Below are positions 43,383-51,205 of a DNA stretch of 64,000 bases, piece after piece. The DNA comes from Nonomuraea polychroma (GTDB lineage: Bacteria; Actinomycetota; Actinomycetes; Streptosporangiales; Streptosporangiaceae), in the NCBI RefSeq assembly GCF_004011505.1, contig NZ_SAUN01000001.1:4712001-4776000 (forward strand), given 5' to 3'. How positions within the stretch are numbered: position 1 is the first letter of the stretch; each line of letters opens with the position of its first letter. The translations under genes and the position numbers were made by a program. The notes under the pieces were generated by a model. The model was not told the DNA's origin. It made no database searches and worked only from the letters and a program-made list of their open reading frames with translations.

Positions 43383-43661
43383 CGACAGGTACGTGAGGGT
43401 TGCGGGATGGACCTGAAACATCCAGACTCTGTCCTCGGCCTCCGACCCCTTCACTGCACGCCCGAGATTCAGATGGCCAGATCGACGGCCTGAAGTCCGG
43501 CGCTGGTCGAAGGGGTCGGGCTGGCGGCGCAGGTCACCGGTGACGTAGGCGCTGCCCGGACGCACTTTCCGGAGCAACGGTCTCGGGCACGTGGTAACAG
43601 GCGATCGGAACCCCGAGCCGGTCATCCCCGGGGGGTGGACGTCATGTCGGTGGATCGCGAG

Positions 43662-45101
43662 TCACGAGCCCTGTTGCAGCGGAGTGTGGGCGGCCGGCTC
43701 GGCGGGCTCCGGGCGGCTCGAACGGTTCGCCGCGCGTGCGGTGATGGCGCCGATCGCACAGATGATCGCGAATCCGAACAGTACGTACCGTGCCGAGTCG
43801 AGCATCGACGGGTCGCCGAGGTTGACCAGGACTCCGGCCACGGCCGTGCCGAACGCGATCGACAGGCTCGTCACGGTGGCGATCGCCGCGGCGGCCCTGC
43901 GTCCTTCCCCCGGATCCTGGGTGCTGGACATGGCGGCCACGGACAGGTGTGGGTAGGCCAGGCCGATGCCGGAACCCGCGATGAACAACACCGGTACCCA
44001 GATGAGTACCAGCCAGGTCGGCGTGTCCTCGCGCTGCAGCAGTCCCTGGAGGAGGAAGCCGGACGCCAGGAGCAGCGGGCCGATGATGCGCAAACGGCGT
44101 ACCGCGCGCTCCCTGGTGGCCGATGAGCTGCCGAGCTGGGTCAATGACCAGCCGAGCGAGATGGCCGCCCCGAACAGGCCGGCCGCGAGCGGGGGCAGCC
44201 CACCCAGCTGCTGGCCGAACAGCGGGACGAACGACTCGACCGCGACGCCGAAGGCCAGTAGCCCGAGCGTCAGATAGATCCACTTCAGTGGTGAGCCGGC
44301 CTGGTAGGTAGTGCGCGGGAAGACCCGCAGCTCGCTGCGCCGCTCGTAGGCGACGAAGGCGGCCACCAGCAGCAGTGCCACCACGATGCCGCCCGCCATC
44401 GCCATGGTGCCGGGCAATATCCCCGCCAGGCTGACAGCCGCGGTGGCCGCCGTGACCAGCAGCAGCGACACGGCCGGGACCGGAGCCCGCGCGTCGCTGC
44501 GTTCGCCGCGCGGCAGCACCTGGGGCACCACCGCGCAGCACGCCGCCGCGATCACCGCCATCGCCACGAACGCCAGGCGCCACGAGCCGAACTGGGCGAA
44601 CAGGCCGCCGAGCGCCGGACCGACGAAGTTGCCGACACCGTACATCGCTGACATCAGGGCGTTGCCGCGGGTCCACAGTCGGCGCGGCAGGGCCGAGCGG
44701 ATGACGGCGAACCCCAGCCCGGACAGCACCCCCGCCCCAAATCCCTGGACGCCGCGGCCGGCCAGCAGTACCGGCATCGCCGGGCTCGCCGCACAGGCCA
44801 GCGAGCCCACCAGGAACACGGCGAAGCCGAGGCGGTAGGCGCCGACGTTCCCCCACCGGGCCAGGAGCCGACTGACCAGCATCGTCGCGATCACCATGGC
44901 GACGAGGTAGATCGTCATGTTCCACGCGTAGAAGCCGGCGCCGCCGATGTCGGCCACCGCGGTCGGCAGCAGGCTCGAGGCCAGATAGATATTGACCGCA
45001 CCGACGAGCACGCCGCCCGCCAGCACGATCGCAGCTCCGAGATGTTCGGGGCCTAGCAGTTCCCGCCAGGCAGGCGGGGCGGGGGTTGAATCGGGAATCA
45101 C
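43662..45101 (-). CDS. MFS transporter
   Basis: A 479-residue major facilitator with 14 probable helices, G-R-G-V-Q-G-F-G-A-G motif C in helix 5, and R-W-G between helices 2 and 3. It is most like DHA2-type drug exporters. The GTG at 45099-45101 is preceded by GGGAG at suitable spacing. The open frame continues upstream to 45467 in poorly conserved sequence, and an ATG at about 45173 remains possible. No regulator gene is adjacent; a perfect palindrome lies 360 bp upstream. The 43383-43661 gap beyond its 3' end holds no gene I can support. Confidence 0.85.
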   Translation of the reverse strand: MIPDSTPAPPAWRELLGPEHLGAAIVLAGGVLVGAVNIYLASSLLPTAVADIGGAGFYAWNMTIYLVAMVIATMLVSRLLARWGNVGAYRLGFAVFLVGSLACAASPAMPVLLAGRGVQGFGAGVLSGLGFAVIRSALPRRLWTRGNALMSAMYGVGNFVGPALGGLFAQFGSWRLAFVAMAVIAAACCAVVPQVLPRGERSDARAPVPAVSLLLVTAATAAVSLAGILPGTMAMAGGIVVALLLVAAFVAYERRSELRVFPRTTYQAGSPLKWIYLTLGLLAFGVAVESFVPLFGQQLGGLPPLAAGLFGAAISLGWSLTQLGSSSATRERAVRRLRIIGPLLLASGFLLQGLLQREDTPTWLVLIWVPVLFIAGSGIGLAYPHLSVAAMSSTQDPGEGRRAAAAIATVTSLSIAFGTAVAGVLVNLGDPSMLDSARYVLFGFAIICAIGAITARAANRSSRPEPAEPAAHTPLQQGS

Positions 45102-45460
45102 GCGGTCATCTCCCTCAGTTCGTCGGGGGCCGAGGTGGGCTTTTCGGGGTTCGGACTCGCTGGCCCCGGCCATGGAGACGTTCCGTGCATCGATCCGTCC
45201 GCGGCGCGGCCGCCGGCCGCGGGTCTCGATGGCAGGCTCCGCGCCGGGCTGCTCGTTGTCACCAGCACTCATGACTTCAAGGCTGTCGTTGAACCGAGCC
45301 CGGAGACTTTTCGCCGCCTTTCGTGGACGGTTCTGTGCCGGTAGCCGGGAAAGCCTCAAGCATCGGTCGAACCATGCCGCTCTGCTCCCGTGGTCGAGGC
45401 CATGCGAGCAGCCGATCAAGCACCTCTTCATGACGAACACGGTTGAGGCCGCGGCAACCT

Positions 45461-45489
45461 GTGACACAGAATTAGCTATTCTGTGTCAC
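45461..45489. promoter_or_regulatory. Perfect 12-bp palindrome, orphan operator
   Basis: GTGACACAGAAT and its exact reverse complement flank a 5-bp centre. The form is that of a TetR- or MarR-type operator. It lies between the MFS gene (start 45101) and the broken recombinase (start 45573), and no matching regulator gene survives nearby. The stretch 45102-45460 contains no supported gene. Confidence 0.7.
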
Positions 45490-45572
45490 GCAGAGGGTCC
45501 GGCGATCACAGCGACCTGCGGATCGGTCCCGCGGCGATGACCGCGACTCCCAACCGCTGGGAAGGCGCCTCA

Positions 45573-46639
45573 ATGTCGATCACGCGACTGCGCACTGGCC
45601 ACGGTGCCGCCTCGCTCGGCGACGCGGTCGCCCGCTTCCTGGACCGCTACCGCGATGAGCCCCGCACCGCCGCCACCTACGCCGAGGCCCTCACCCACCT
45701 GCTGGCCGCCGGCGGACAGAACACGCCCATCGCCGAACTTGGCCCGCCGATCTACGCCGTGGTGATGGCCCGCTGGGACGAGCGGGCCCCGGCGACGTGG
45801 AACAAGCACCTGTCCGAGCTGCGATCCTTCGCCGCCTACGCGATCCGCAACGAGTGGATCACCGCCGACCCGCCCGGCACCTGGAACGCCGGAAGATCAC
45901 CCAGCGCGGCGACCAGGCCGTGCCACGGGCACGACTGGAAGCGCTGTTCACCGACGATCGCAACGCCATTCGCGAGCGGGTGCTGTGGCGGCTGCTCTAT
46001 GACACCGCCGCCCGAGCCGAGGAGATCCTCACCCTGGACATCGACGATCTCGATCCGGAGTTTCGCCGGGCCCGCACCCGCAGCAAGGGCGGCGACACCG
46101 AGTACCTGCACTGGGCCACCGCCACCGCCCGTGCTCCTGCCCGGCTGCTGGCCGACCGTACCGCGGGGCCGGTGTTCCTGGCCGACCGGCGCTCACCCGC
46201 TTCAGGCAAACGCGCCAGGGCGCTGACCGACATCGACCCCGTCAGCGGGCGCGGCCGTCTGTCCTACCCCCGTGCCGAATACCTGTTCAAGCAGGCCTCG
46301 ATGCGCCACGATCCGCACGGCAGCGGGTGGACCCTGCACCAACTGCGGCACTCCGCGCTCAAGCATCTGGCCGCCAGCGGCAGGAGCGCCCCGGAGCTGC
46401 AGGCTAAAAGCCGCCACAAGCACCTGGCCACTCTTGGGCACTACGTCCGGCTCGGTGAGGGGACCTCCGCCCGCCTCACCGCCGACAACGACCTCCACGT
46501 GAGAAGCCCGCCGTCCTTGGGAACGAAGCCGAGCGCCTCCTCGATCCGCCATTCCTGGCCGGAGCCGCTCCCCGCTCTCCAAAAATGGTGCGCGGCCGCG
46601 GGTTCCCGGATGACCTCCGGGTCGTACAACACCGCGTAG
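45573..46639 (+). pseudogene. Tyrosine recombinase, frameshifted
   Basis: The ATG at 45573 begins an integrase core-binding domain (L-D-R-Y-R-D-E-P-R-T-A-A-T-Y, W-N-K-H-L-S-E-L-R-S-F). Around 45880 the sense jumps one frame and continues to the catalytic residues: R in T-A-A-R-A-E-E-I-L, the H-x-L-R-H box and the H-to-Y segment ending G-H-Y-V-R-L-G. Apart from the single frameshift the protein is complete and all catalytic residues are present, so inactivation looks recent. Sequence past about 46500 is no longer integrase-like. Confidence 0.75.
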
Positions 46640-46801
46640 TCGAGACGCGGCGCCTTCTTGCCTGGCAACACGGGCAGCCGTGCCGCCGGCCGTACCGTCG
46701 GCGGCGGGATCCGGATCTTCCTCAGGCCAGGCCTGTACAGCGAGCACGACACAGAAACCGACGAGACAGATCATTGCCAGCCAAGGCACGAGACGCCTCA
46801 T
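46441..46801 (-). other. Possible broken small membrane-anchored ORF
   Basis: An ATG at 46799-46801 opens a convincing hydrophobic N-terminus (W-L-A-M-I-C-L-V-G-F-C-V-V-L-A-V) followed by an acidic linker. After about 46650 a different frame looks more protein-like (A-V-L-Y-D-P-E-V-I-R-E-P). It overlaps the recombinase remnant on the other strand. I cannot name it and it may be chance. Confidence 0.22.
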
Positions 46802-46810
46802 GCCGCGCCC

Positions 46811-46924
46811 TTATGCAAGGCGCAAGATCGCGGAGCCGAGCCGCGTGGCGTTCCGTTTCCCGGCGATGAGGTCGTGCTTTTCGTCCAGGATCGTCCAGTG
46901 CTCGTCCAGCTCGTCGATGTGCAT
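46811..46924 (-). pseudogene. N-terminal scrap of a Tn3-family transposase (DUF4158)
   Basis: A 37-residue frame from the ATG at 46922-46924 contains D-E-L-x-E-H-W-T, a D-L-I-A-G-K-R segment and N-A-T-R-L-G, the start of actinobacterial Tn3-type transposases with a DUF4158 domain. It stops at 46811 and no further transposase sequence follows. Confidence 0.5.
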
Positions 46925-47049
46925 CGGGGGGTGTTTCATCACCACCCAGCATTGATCAGGCAAGTCACAGAAAGATCAACGTCGTTGTTGGGTCGGGCCA
47001 GGGCGCGGTGCTGACCTTGCGATCAGTCCATTTCCCCGGCCCGCCCGCC

Positions 47050-47083
47050 GAATCTGGCGTGCTCCTCTCAAAGCACCGGGCTC
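47050..47083 (-). ncRNA. Group II intron domain V (relic 2)
   Basis: The minus strand reads a 34-nt domain V beginning GAGCCCGGTGC and ending GCCAGATTC, closed by a TTTGAGAGG loop region. It lies 20 bp beyond the stop of the maturase fragment and is followed by the GGCGGGCGG stretch seen after domain V in actinobacterial introns. Confidence 0.6.
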
Positions 47084-47102
47084 TCCACCTGTCAATTGGT
47101 GG

Positions 47103-47495
47103 TCAGCCGCTGGGTGTGGCGGCTGCCGGTGTCGGGGTCGAGGGGGTTGCGATGTTGTGCCCCCGGTAGCGGTATCGAGTCACCTTCACGCTGGCTGCGC
47201 CGGTGAGTTCGATGCCGTCATGAACGATCTTCCAGGTGCTCTGCCGGCAGAATCTGCGGCGCATTTCCTGGCGGCTGAGCAGCGAGTGTTTGCAGAAGAT
47301 CCAGTTCGCGACGCGACGCCAGGTGAAGGAGTCGATCGCGTTGAACACGTCTTTCGCCACCGCATGCCGGAAGTAGTTCGCCCACCCACGTAAGAGCCGG
47401 TTGAGGCCGACGATCAGCTCGGCCAGGCTCATATGGCGGGTTGACCTGTAGGTCTTCGCCTTCACCTTTTCCTTGATCGCCTGGATCGCCCCCGG
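47103..47495 (-). pseudogene. Maturase-domain fragment of a group II intron reverse transcriptase
   Basis: About 130 C-terminal residues match the X/maturase (GIIM) domain: L-N-x-x-L-R-G-W-A-N-Y-F-R, F-N-A-I-D-S-F-T-W-R-R, and a W-K-I-V-H-D-G-I tail. The reverse transcriptase palm with its Y-x-D-D is missing. Similarity begins abruptly near 47495. Domain V follows directly, so the fragment is the 3' half of an intron truncated at its 5' end. Confidence 0.75.
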
Positions 47496-47692
47496 CCTGC
47501 TCGGCCGTCGCGGTCCGGCAGTCGGTCGCGGTACTGGCCCAGCACCAGGTCGCCTCGATCGCAAGCAGGGCTGTGGTTCAAGAAGTTCCGGGTGACCGGT
47601 GGTTCGTCTTGCGGGCGGCGGAAGTCGCTCGCCCGTGCTCTCGGCGAGCACCGGGCGGCCAGAATCATGACGGACCCGGCGAGAGGAGATCG

Positions 47693-48871
47693 ATGATCAC
47701 CGAAAACGAGCAGGAACGGCTGCTGCAAGCACTGCGACGTGACCTTGACCGGGCCCGGCAGAACCCGGACATATGGGCAGATCTTGCCTTCACGGCTGCG
47801 CACACCGACGAAGGCCGCGTGCTCGACCGCAACCGCGCGGCCCGGTTCAAGGTGTTGTGGGCGCTGCAATACGACCGCGACGACCGGGATCTGCCGCTGC
47901 TGCGTTTCCTGCTCCAGCAACAGATCAGCTACTACCGCCAGGCAGTGCCGTGGGGATTGGCTCCTGATCTCACGCTGGCCGGCTTCCTGGTGACCGAGCA
48001 CCGCCAGGTCCAGGACGTGTGGCTGCACTGGGAGGCCAAGAACATCAGCTTCGACACCGCCCTCGGCTACAGCATCTTCCACCTGCTCACACCCGGCGTC
48101 GCCGCCACTCTCGACGCCGTTCGGACGAGTTCACATCCTGACCGCGACCGCGTCCTCGGCGACATCCATCCCGACCGCCACACCGACGCCGCCGTCCAGG
48201 ACTGGCTGACCCAGCAACAAGAAAGGTTCCCCTCCGACCCAGCGGACGAGAGCTGGCAGACGTGGGCCCACCATGCCGCACGTCTGGGTGAGCGCGAAGC
48301 GTCCCGGTTGTTCATGATCAGATGGGCCGAGGGACAGCCCCGCACGGAGACCACCCTCAACACGCTGCAGTTCCATCTGGCGCAGCTCGGCTACGTGCCT
48401 GAGGCGGTGGAGGTGCAGAAAGAAGCCGTCGCGATCGGCGACTCGTCGTGGTCGGGTGCCAAGGCCAGCAAACTGCTGACGCTGGTCAGACTGCAACGGC
48501 AAGCCGGCAACTTCCCGGGCGCGTTTCAAGCGCTCGCAGAGATCGAAAGCGCCCTGCCGCCGGACAAGCAAGGGTTCGAACAGGGGATTTGGCGGCACTT
48601 CGTCAAGGAGTACTTCCTCCTCGTCCCCGCCGCGCCCGACCGACCCACAGCCCGGCGGCTGCTCACCGCAAGCGGCCGGCATCTTCAGGGCATTCCGCGG
48701 CTCTGGATGGACGGAGTCCTCGACGCCGCGCTCGCCGCGGCCGAACACCTCAGCGACAGCGACGCGATCCACCGCTATCAGGCCCTCCGGCAGACCGCCC
48801 AATGCGAACGGGACGAGGAAATCCGCCAAGCACAGCACCGGCCGGCCTCGGGAGCGGCGGACACCCCGTGA
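47693..48871 (+). CDS. Hypothetical helical protein, 392 residues
   Basis: The ATG at 47693 has a clear GAGAGGAG site at 47681-47688. The product is soluble, rich in Leu, Ala, Arg and Gln, with repeated helix-turn-helix-like units in the C-terminal half (H-L-A-Q-L-G-Y, L-L-T-L-V-R-L-Q-R-Q-A-G, F-Q-A-L-A-E-I) that suggest TPR-like solenoid repeats at about residues 215-375. I do not recognise the family. Its G+C and codon use look similar to the core genes, yet it lies between mobile-element relics, so it may be cargo of a lost element. Confidence 0.65.
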   Translation: MITENEQERLLQALRRDLDRARQNPDIWADLAFTAAHTDEGRVLDRNRAARFKVLWALQYDRDDRDLPLLRFLLQQQISYYRQAVPWGLAPDLTLAGFLVTEHRQVQDVWLHWEAKNISFDTALGYSIFHLLTPGVAATLDAVRTSSHPDRDRVLGDIHPDRHTDAAVQDWLTQQQERFPSDPADESWQTWAHHAARLGEREASRLFMIRWAEGQPRTETTLNTLQFHLAQLGYVPEAVEVQKEAVAIGDSSWSGAKASKLLTLVRLQRQAGNFPGAFQALAEIESALPPDKQGFEQGIWRHFVKEYFLLVPAAPDRPTARRLLTASGRHLQGIPRLWMDGVLDAALAAAEHLSDSDAIHRYQALRQTAQCERDEEIRQAQHRPASGAADTP

Positions 48872-49104
48872 AGCGCTCCAACAGATCAACGCATCCCACT
48901 CTGATAACGATCAGACGATGCCCAGCCGGGTGAGCTGAGCCACCGCGCGCACCTTGCAGACAACGTCGTTGACACAAACACCCAGTTCAGAACGCCAGAA
49001 GTTGATCAAGCTAAAGATAACGCTCGTTTGCGGGACGGGTATCGATGGGCCGTGTCGTGATCGCCTTTTCGCAGAACGATCGGCCCGAAACCCGTTGTCA
49101 GTTT

Positions 49105-49190
49105 CCGAAGTCGTCTGCACGATTGTCCTGGGCTTTCGGGTGTCTATGCAGAGGACTGTGAAGCACCGGCTTGTCCGTAGTTCTCTGCGC
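49105..49190 (+). repeat. Three-site transposon-end array, copy 1
   Basis: Three imperfect copies of a roughly 16-bp motif (TGCAGAGAACTTCGGA-like) occur in minus, plus, minus orientation at 49105-49120, 49146-49161 and 49174-49190. A second array 585 bp downstream has the same order and nearly the same spacing. Such arrays are typical transposase-binding ends of complex transposons. A transposase N-terminal fragment starts 50 bp after this copy. Confidence 0.6.
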
Positions 49191-49239
49191 CACGGTGCAG
49201 TTGTTCCCCTACTTGCCTGCGCGACGGTGAGGTCCCGGC

Positions 49240-49540
49240 ATGGATGGCGGGCGGGCGCAGATCATTGAGCGGGGCGTGCTGACCGTCCCGGATGAGGCGT
49301 GGGACGTGGCGGTACGCCAGGCGGAGGTGATCGGCCAGGCTGGCCGCCGAGCCGCGGGTGGGATTGGTGGCCACTGACGCGACGGCGGCCGAACTGGGGA
49401 TCTCGCGGCGTCAGGTGTACGTGCTGCTGGGCCGACGCCGTCACCCGGCAGGGGCGTCACGTCGTCCGACGGCCAGCCGACGTCGTCGATCACGGCGGCC
49501 AGCCCGGAGCGAGGCGTGGACGTGGATCATGACGCCGACC
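49240..49540 (+). pseudogene. Transposase N-terminal fragment, frameshifted
   Basis: The ATG at 49240 starts a peptide with E-R-G-V-L-T-V-P-D-E-A-W, followed after a frameshift near 49360 by a helix-turn-helix, A-A-E-L-G-I-S-R-R-Q-V-Y-V-L-L. This resembles the DNA-binding N-terminus of actinobacterial Mu-type/DDE transposases. No DDE catalytic core follows. A minus-strand frame at 49441-49640 also looks protein-like but I cannot assign it. Confidence 0.45.
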
Positions 49541-49689
49541 TGAGTGGGCAGCGCCCCGTCGCCGATCGCGGCCACGCGGGCCTTGGTGGTCAGCGCCACG
49601 GCACCACCGGCGGCGATGTAGCGCCACATGCCCGCCAAAGAAACGCCGACAGCACCACGCCGGCCGTGCCGGTGACCGGTGTCGATGTC

Positions 49690-49774
49690 CCGAAGTCCGC
49701 CTGCACGGCCATCCTGGGGCTTCGGTCGGTGTGCAGAGAACTTCGGATCTCCCTGGCTGTCCGTACTCCTGTGC
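49690..49774 (+). repeat. Three-site transposon-end array, copy 2
   Basis: Motif copies lie at 49690-49706 (minus), 49731-49747 (plus) and 49760-49774 (minus). The first-to-second spacing is 41 bp, as in copy 1, and the second-to-third is 29 bp against 28 bp. The two arrays are in direct, not inverted, orientation. Confidence 0.6.
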
Positions 49775-49883
49775 AGGCACGACCCAAGTCCGTGTCCGTT
49801 ACGGATGTGTGAGATCAGCTCACCCGACGTGATGTCTCACAAGTCGTAGCGAGATCATCAACATTTCGGTTACCGTCCCGAGC

Positions 49884-50984
49884 GTGACCGCGCCTGACGA
49901 ACCCACCGTTCGGCTGCCACCTCCTGGGCCGGAGCCGACCAGCAGCCCACAGACTTCGGCACGTCCCCAGCGCGTGACGAGAACCTTCCAAAACCTCGCC
50001 CGACCGATACCGCAGTCAGCATCACCGCCCAGCCCAGCGCGACGACGCTGGCGGGGAGGCCGCCAGCCACGGGTCACTCCGCCGACGCAAGCGGAGTTGG
50101 ACGCCTTACCCGTGGAGAAACGGCAAGAGCTACACGATGCGCGACAGCAGCGACCTTGGCAGTACCTCACCTCGCTCGGCGTGCTCTTCGGCCTGGTCTT
50201 CACTGCCGGCGGTCTCGTCTACACAGCCAAAACGTGGGAGACAGGGCAGGAAACGCTCCGGACCACCCAGCAGCAGCAGATCACCGACCGGTACACCAAG
50301 GCCGTTGAGCAGATCGGCTCAGACAAGTCCGTCGAGGTGCGCATCGGCGGTCTCTACGCGCTGGAGCGGATCGCCAAAGACTCTCCATCCGACGCCGAAA
50401 CGATCCGGCACGTCATTGTGGCGTTCATCCTGGAACGTGATCGCCCCGCCACGAGCAAGGGAGACGATCGCTGGAAGCCAGAAGCTGACGTAGGAACCGC
50501 GCTTCGAGTTCTCGGCACCTTCCCCCGCATCAGCGTGACAGAGATACCGCCTTTGATTGCCGCTCACTTCGAATTCGCAGACTGGCAATACGTGTACCTG
50601 ACCGGAGCGGACCTGAGTGGCGCGAACCTGAACGGCGCGGACCTAGCCGTTGCGAACCTGAACGGCGCGAACCTGTTCGGCGCGGACCTGACCGTCGCGG
50701 ACCTGAGTGGCGCGGACTTGAGTGGCGCGGACCTGCGCTACGCGTACCTGAACTACGCGGACCTGAACGACGCGCTCCTAAACGGCGCGAACCTGACCAA
50801 CGCGAAGCTGGGAAGCGCTGACCTGAGAGGCGCTGACCTGAGAGGCGCCGACCTGAGAGGCGCGAAACTGGACGGCTCGGACAGCGTCGCTGACCTGAGA
50901 GGCGCGGACCTGAGAAACGTCAGGGGCATGACGCCAGAAGAGATCCGCAAAGTCGCAAAGATAGACAAAACAACCAAGTTCTAA
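49884..50984 (+). CDS. Membrane-anchored pentapeptide-repeat protein
   Basis: A 366-residue protein with a Pro/Arg-rich N-terminal cytoplasmic stretch (1-90), one transmembrane helix (about 97-118), a short helical region containing E-V-R-I-G-G-L-Y-A-L-E-R-I-A, and a C-terminal run of about 19 pentapeptide repeats of the A-D/N-L-x-x type (about residues 240-345). The repeat fold is a right-handed quadrilateral beta-helix. The layout (helix, Y-A-L-E-R-I-A segment, pentapeptides) is common in actinobacterial proteins of unknown role. It starts with GTG at 49884, with no neighbours on its strand. Confidence 0.85.
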   Translation: MTAPDEPTVRLPPPGPEPTSSPQTSARPQRVTRTFQNLARPIPQSASPPSPARRRWRGGRQPRVTPPTQAELDALPVEKRQELHDARQQRPWQYLTSLGVLFGLVFTAGGLVYTAKTWETGQETLRTTQQQQITDRYTKAVEQIGSDKSVEVRIGGLYALERIAKDSPSDAETIRHVIVAFILERDRPATSKGDDRWKPEADVGTALRVLGTFPRISVTEIPPLIAAHFEFADWQYVYLTGADLSGANLNGADLAVANLNGANLFGADLTVADLSGADLSGADLRYAYLNYADLNDALLNGANLTNAKLGSADLRGADLRGADLRGAKLDGSDSVADLRGADLRNVRGMTPEEIRKVAKIDKTTKF

Positions 50985-51205
50985 GTCGCAATCAGGTCAC
51001 CCGCGGCAGCTTCGGCCACGTCTTCGGATAGGCGTTCATGGCCTAGCTAGAGGGCGTCGTGTCCGGCATGATGGGATCATGGTTCACCCCGGCTGTCGCC
51101 TCAACTGCTTTTCAGCCCGGGGATTGGAGGGGATTTGCCTGCGGTGATACGGCCACTTCGCGGCTATCTGCAGAGACCCGAGCGAAGCAGCCGGATGCCT
51201 GGTCG

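Noticed and set aside
48911..49120. Minus-strand frame ending in a peptide that faintly resembles the end of a LuxR helix-turn-helix.
   Set aside because: The similarity is limited to about 20 residues with no recognisable helix-turn-helix core; I could not support it as a gene remnant.
49441..49640. Minus-strand frame with protein-like composition between the transposon-end arrays.
   Set aside because: No recognisable family and a frameshift is needed to extend it; it may be part of the element but I cannot annotate it.
50640..50930. Tandem short repeats in DNA considered as a possible CRISPR or satellite array.
   Set aside because: The 15-bp periodicity is the codon-level repetition of pentapeptides inside an intact coding frame.
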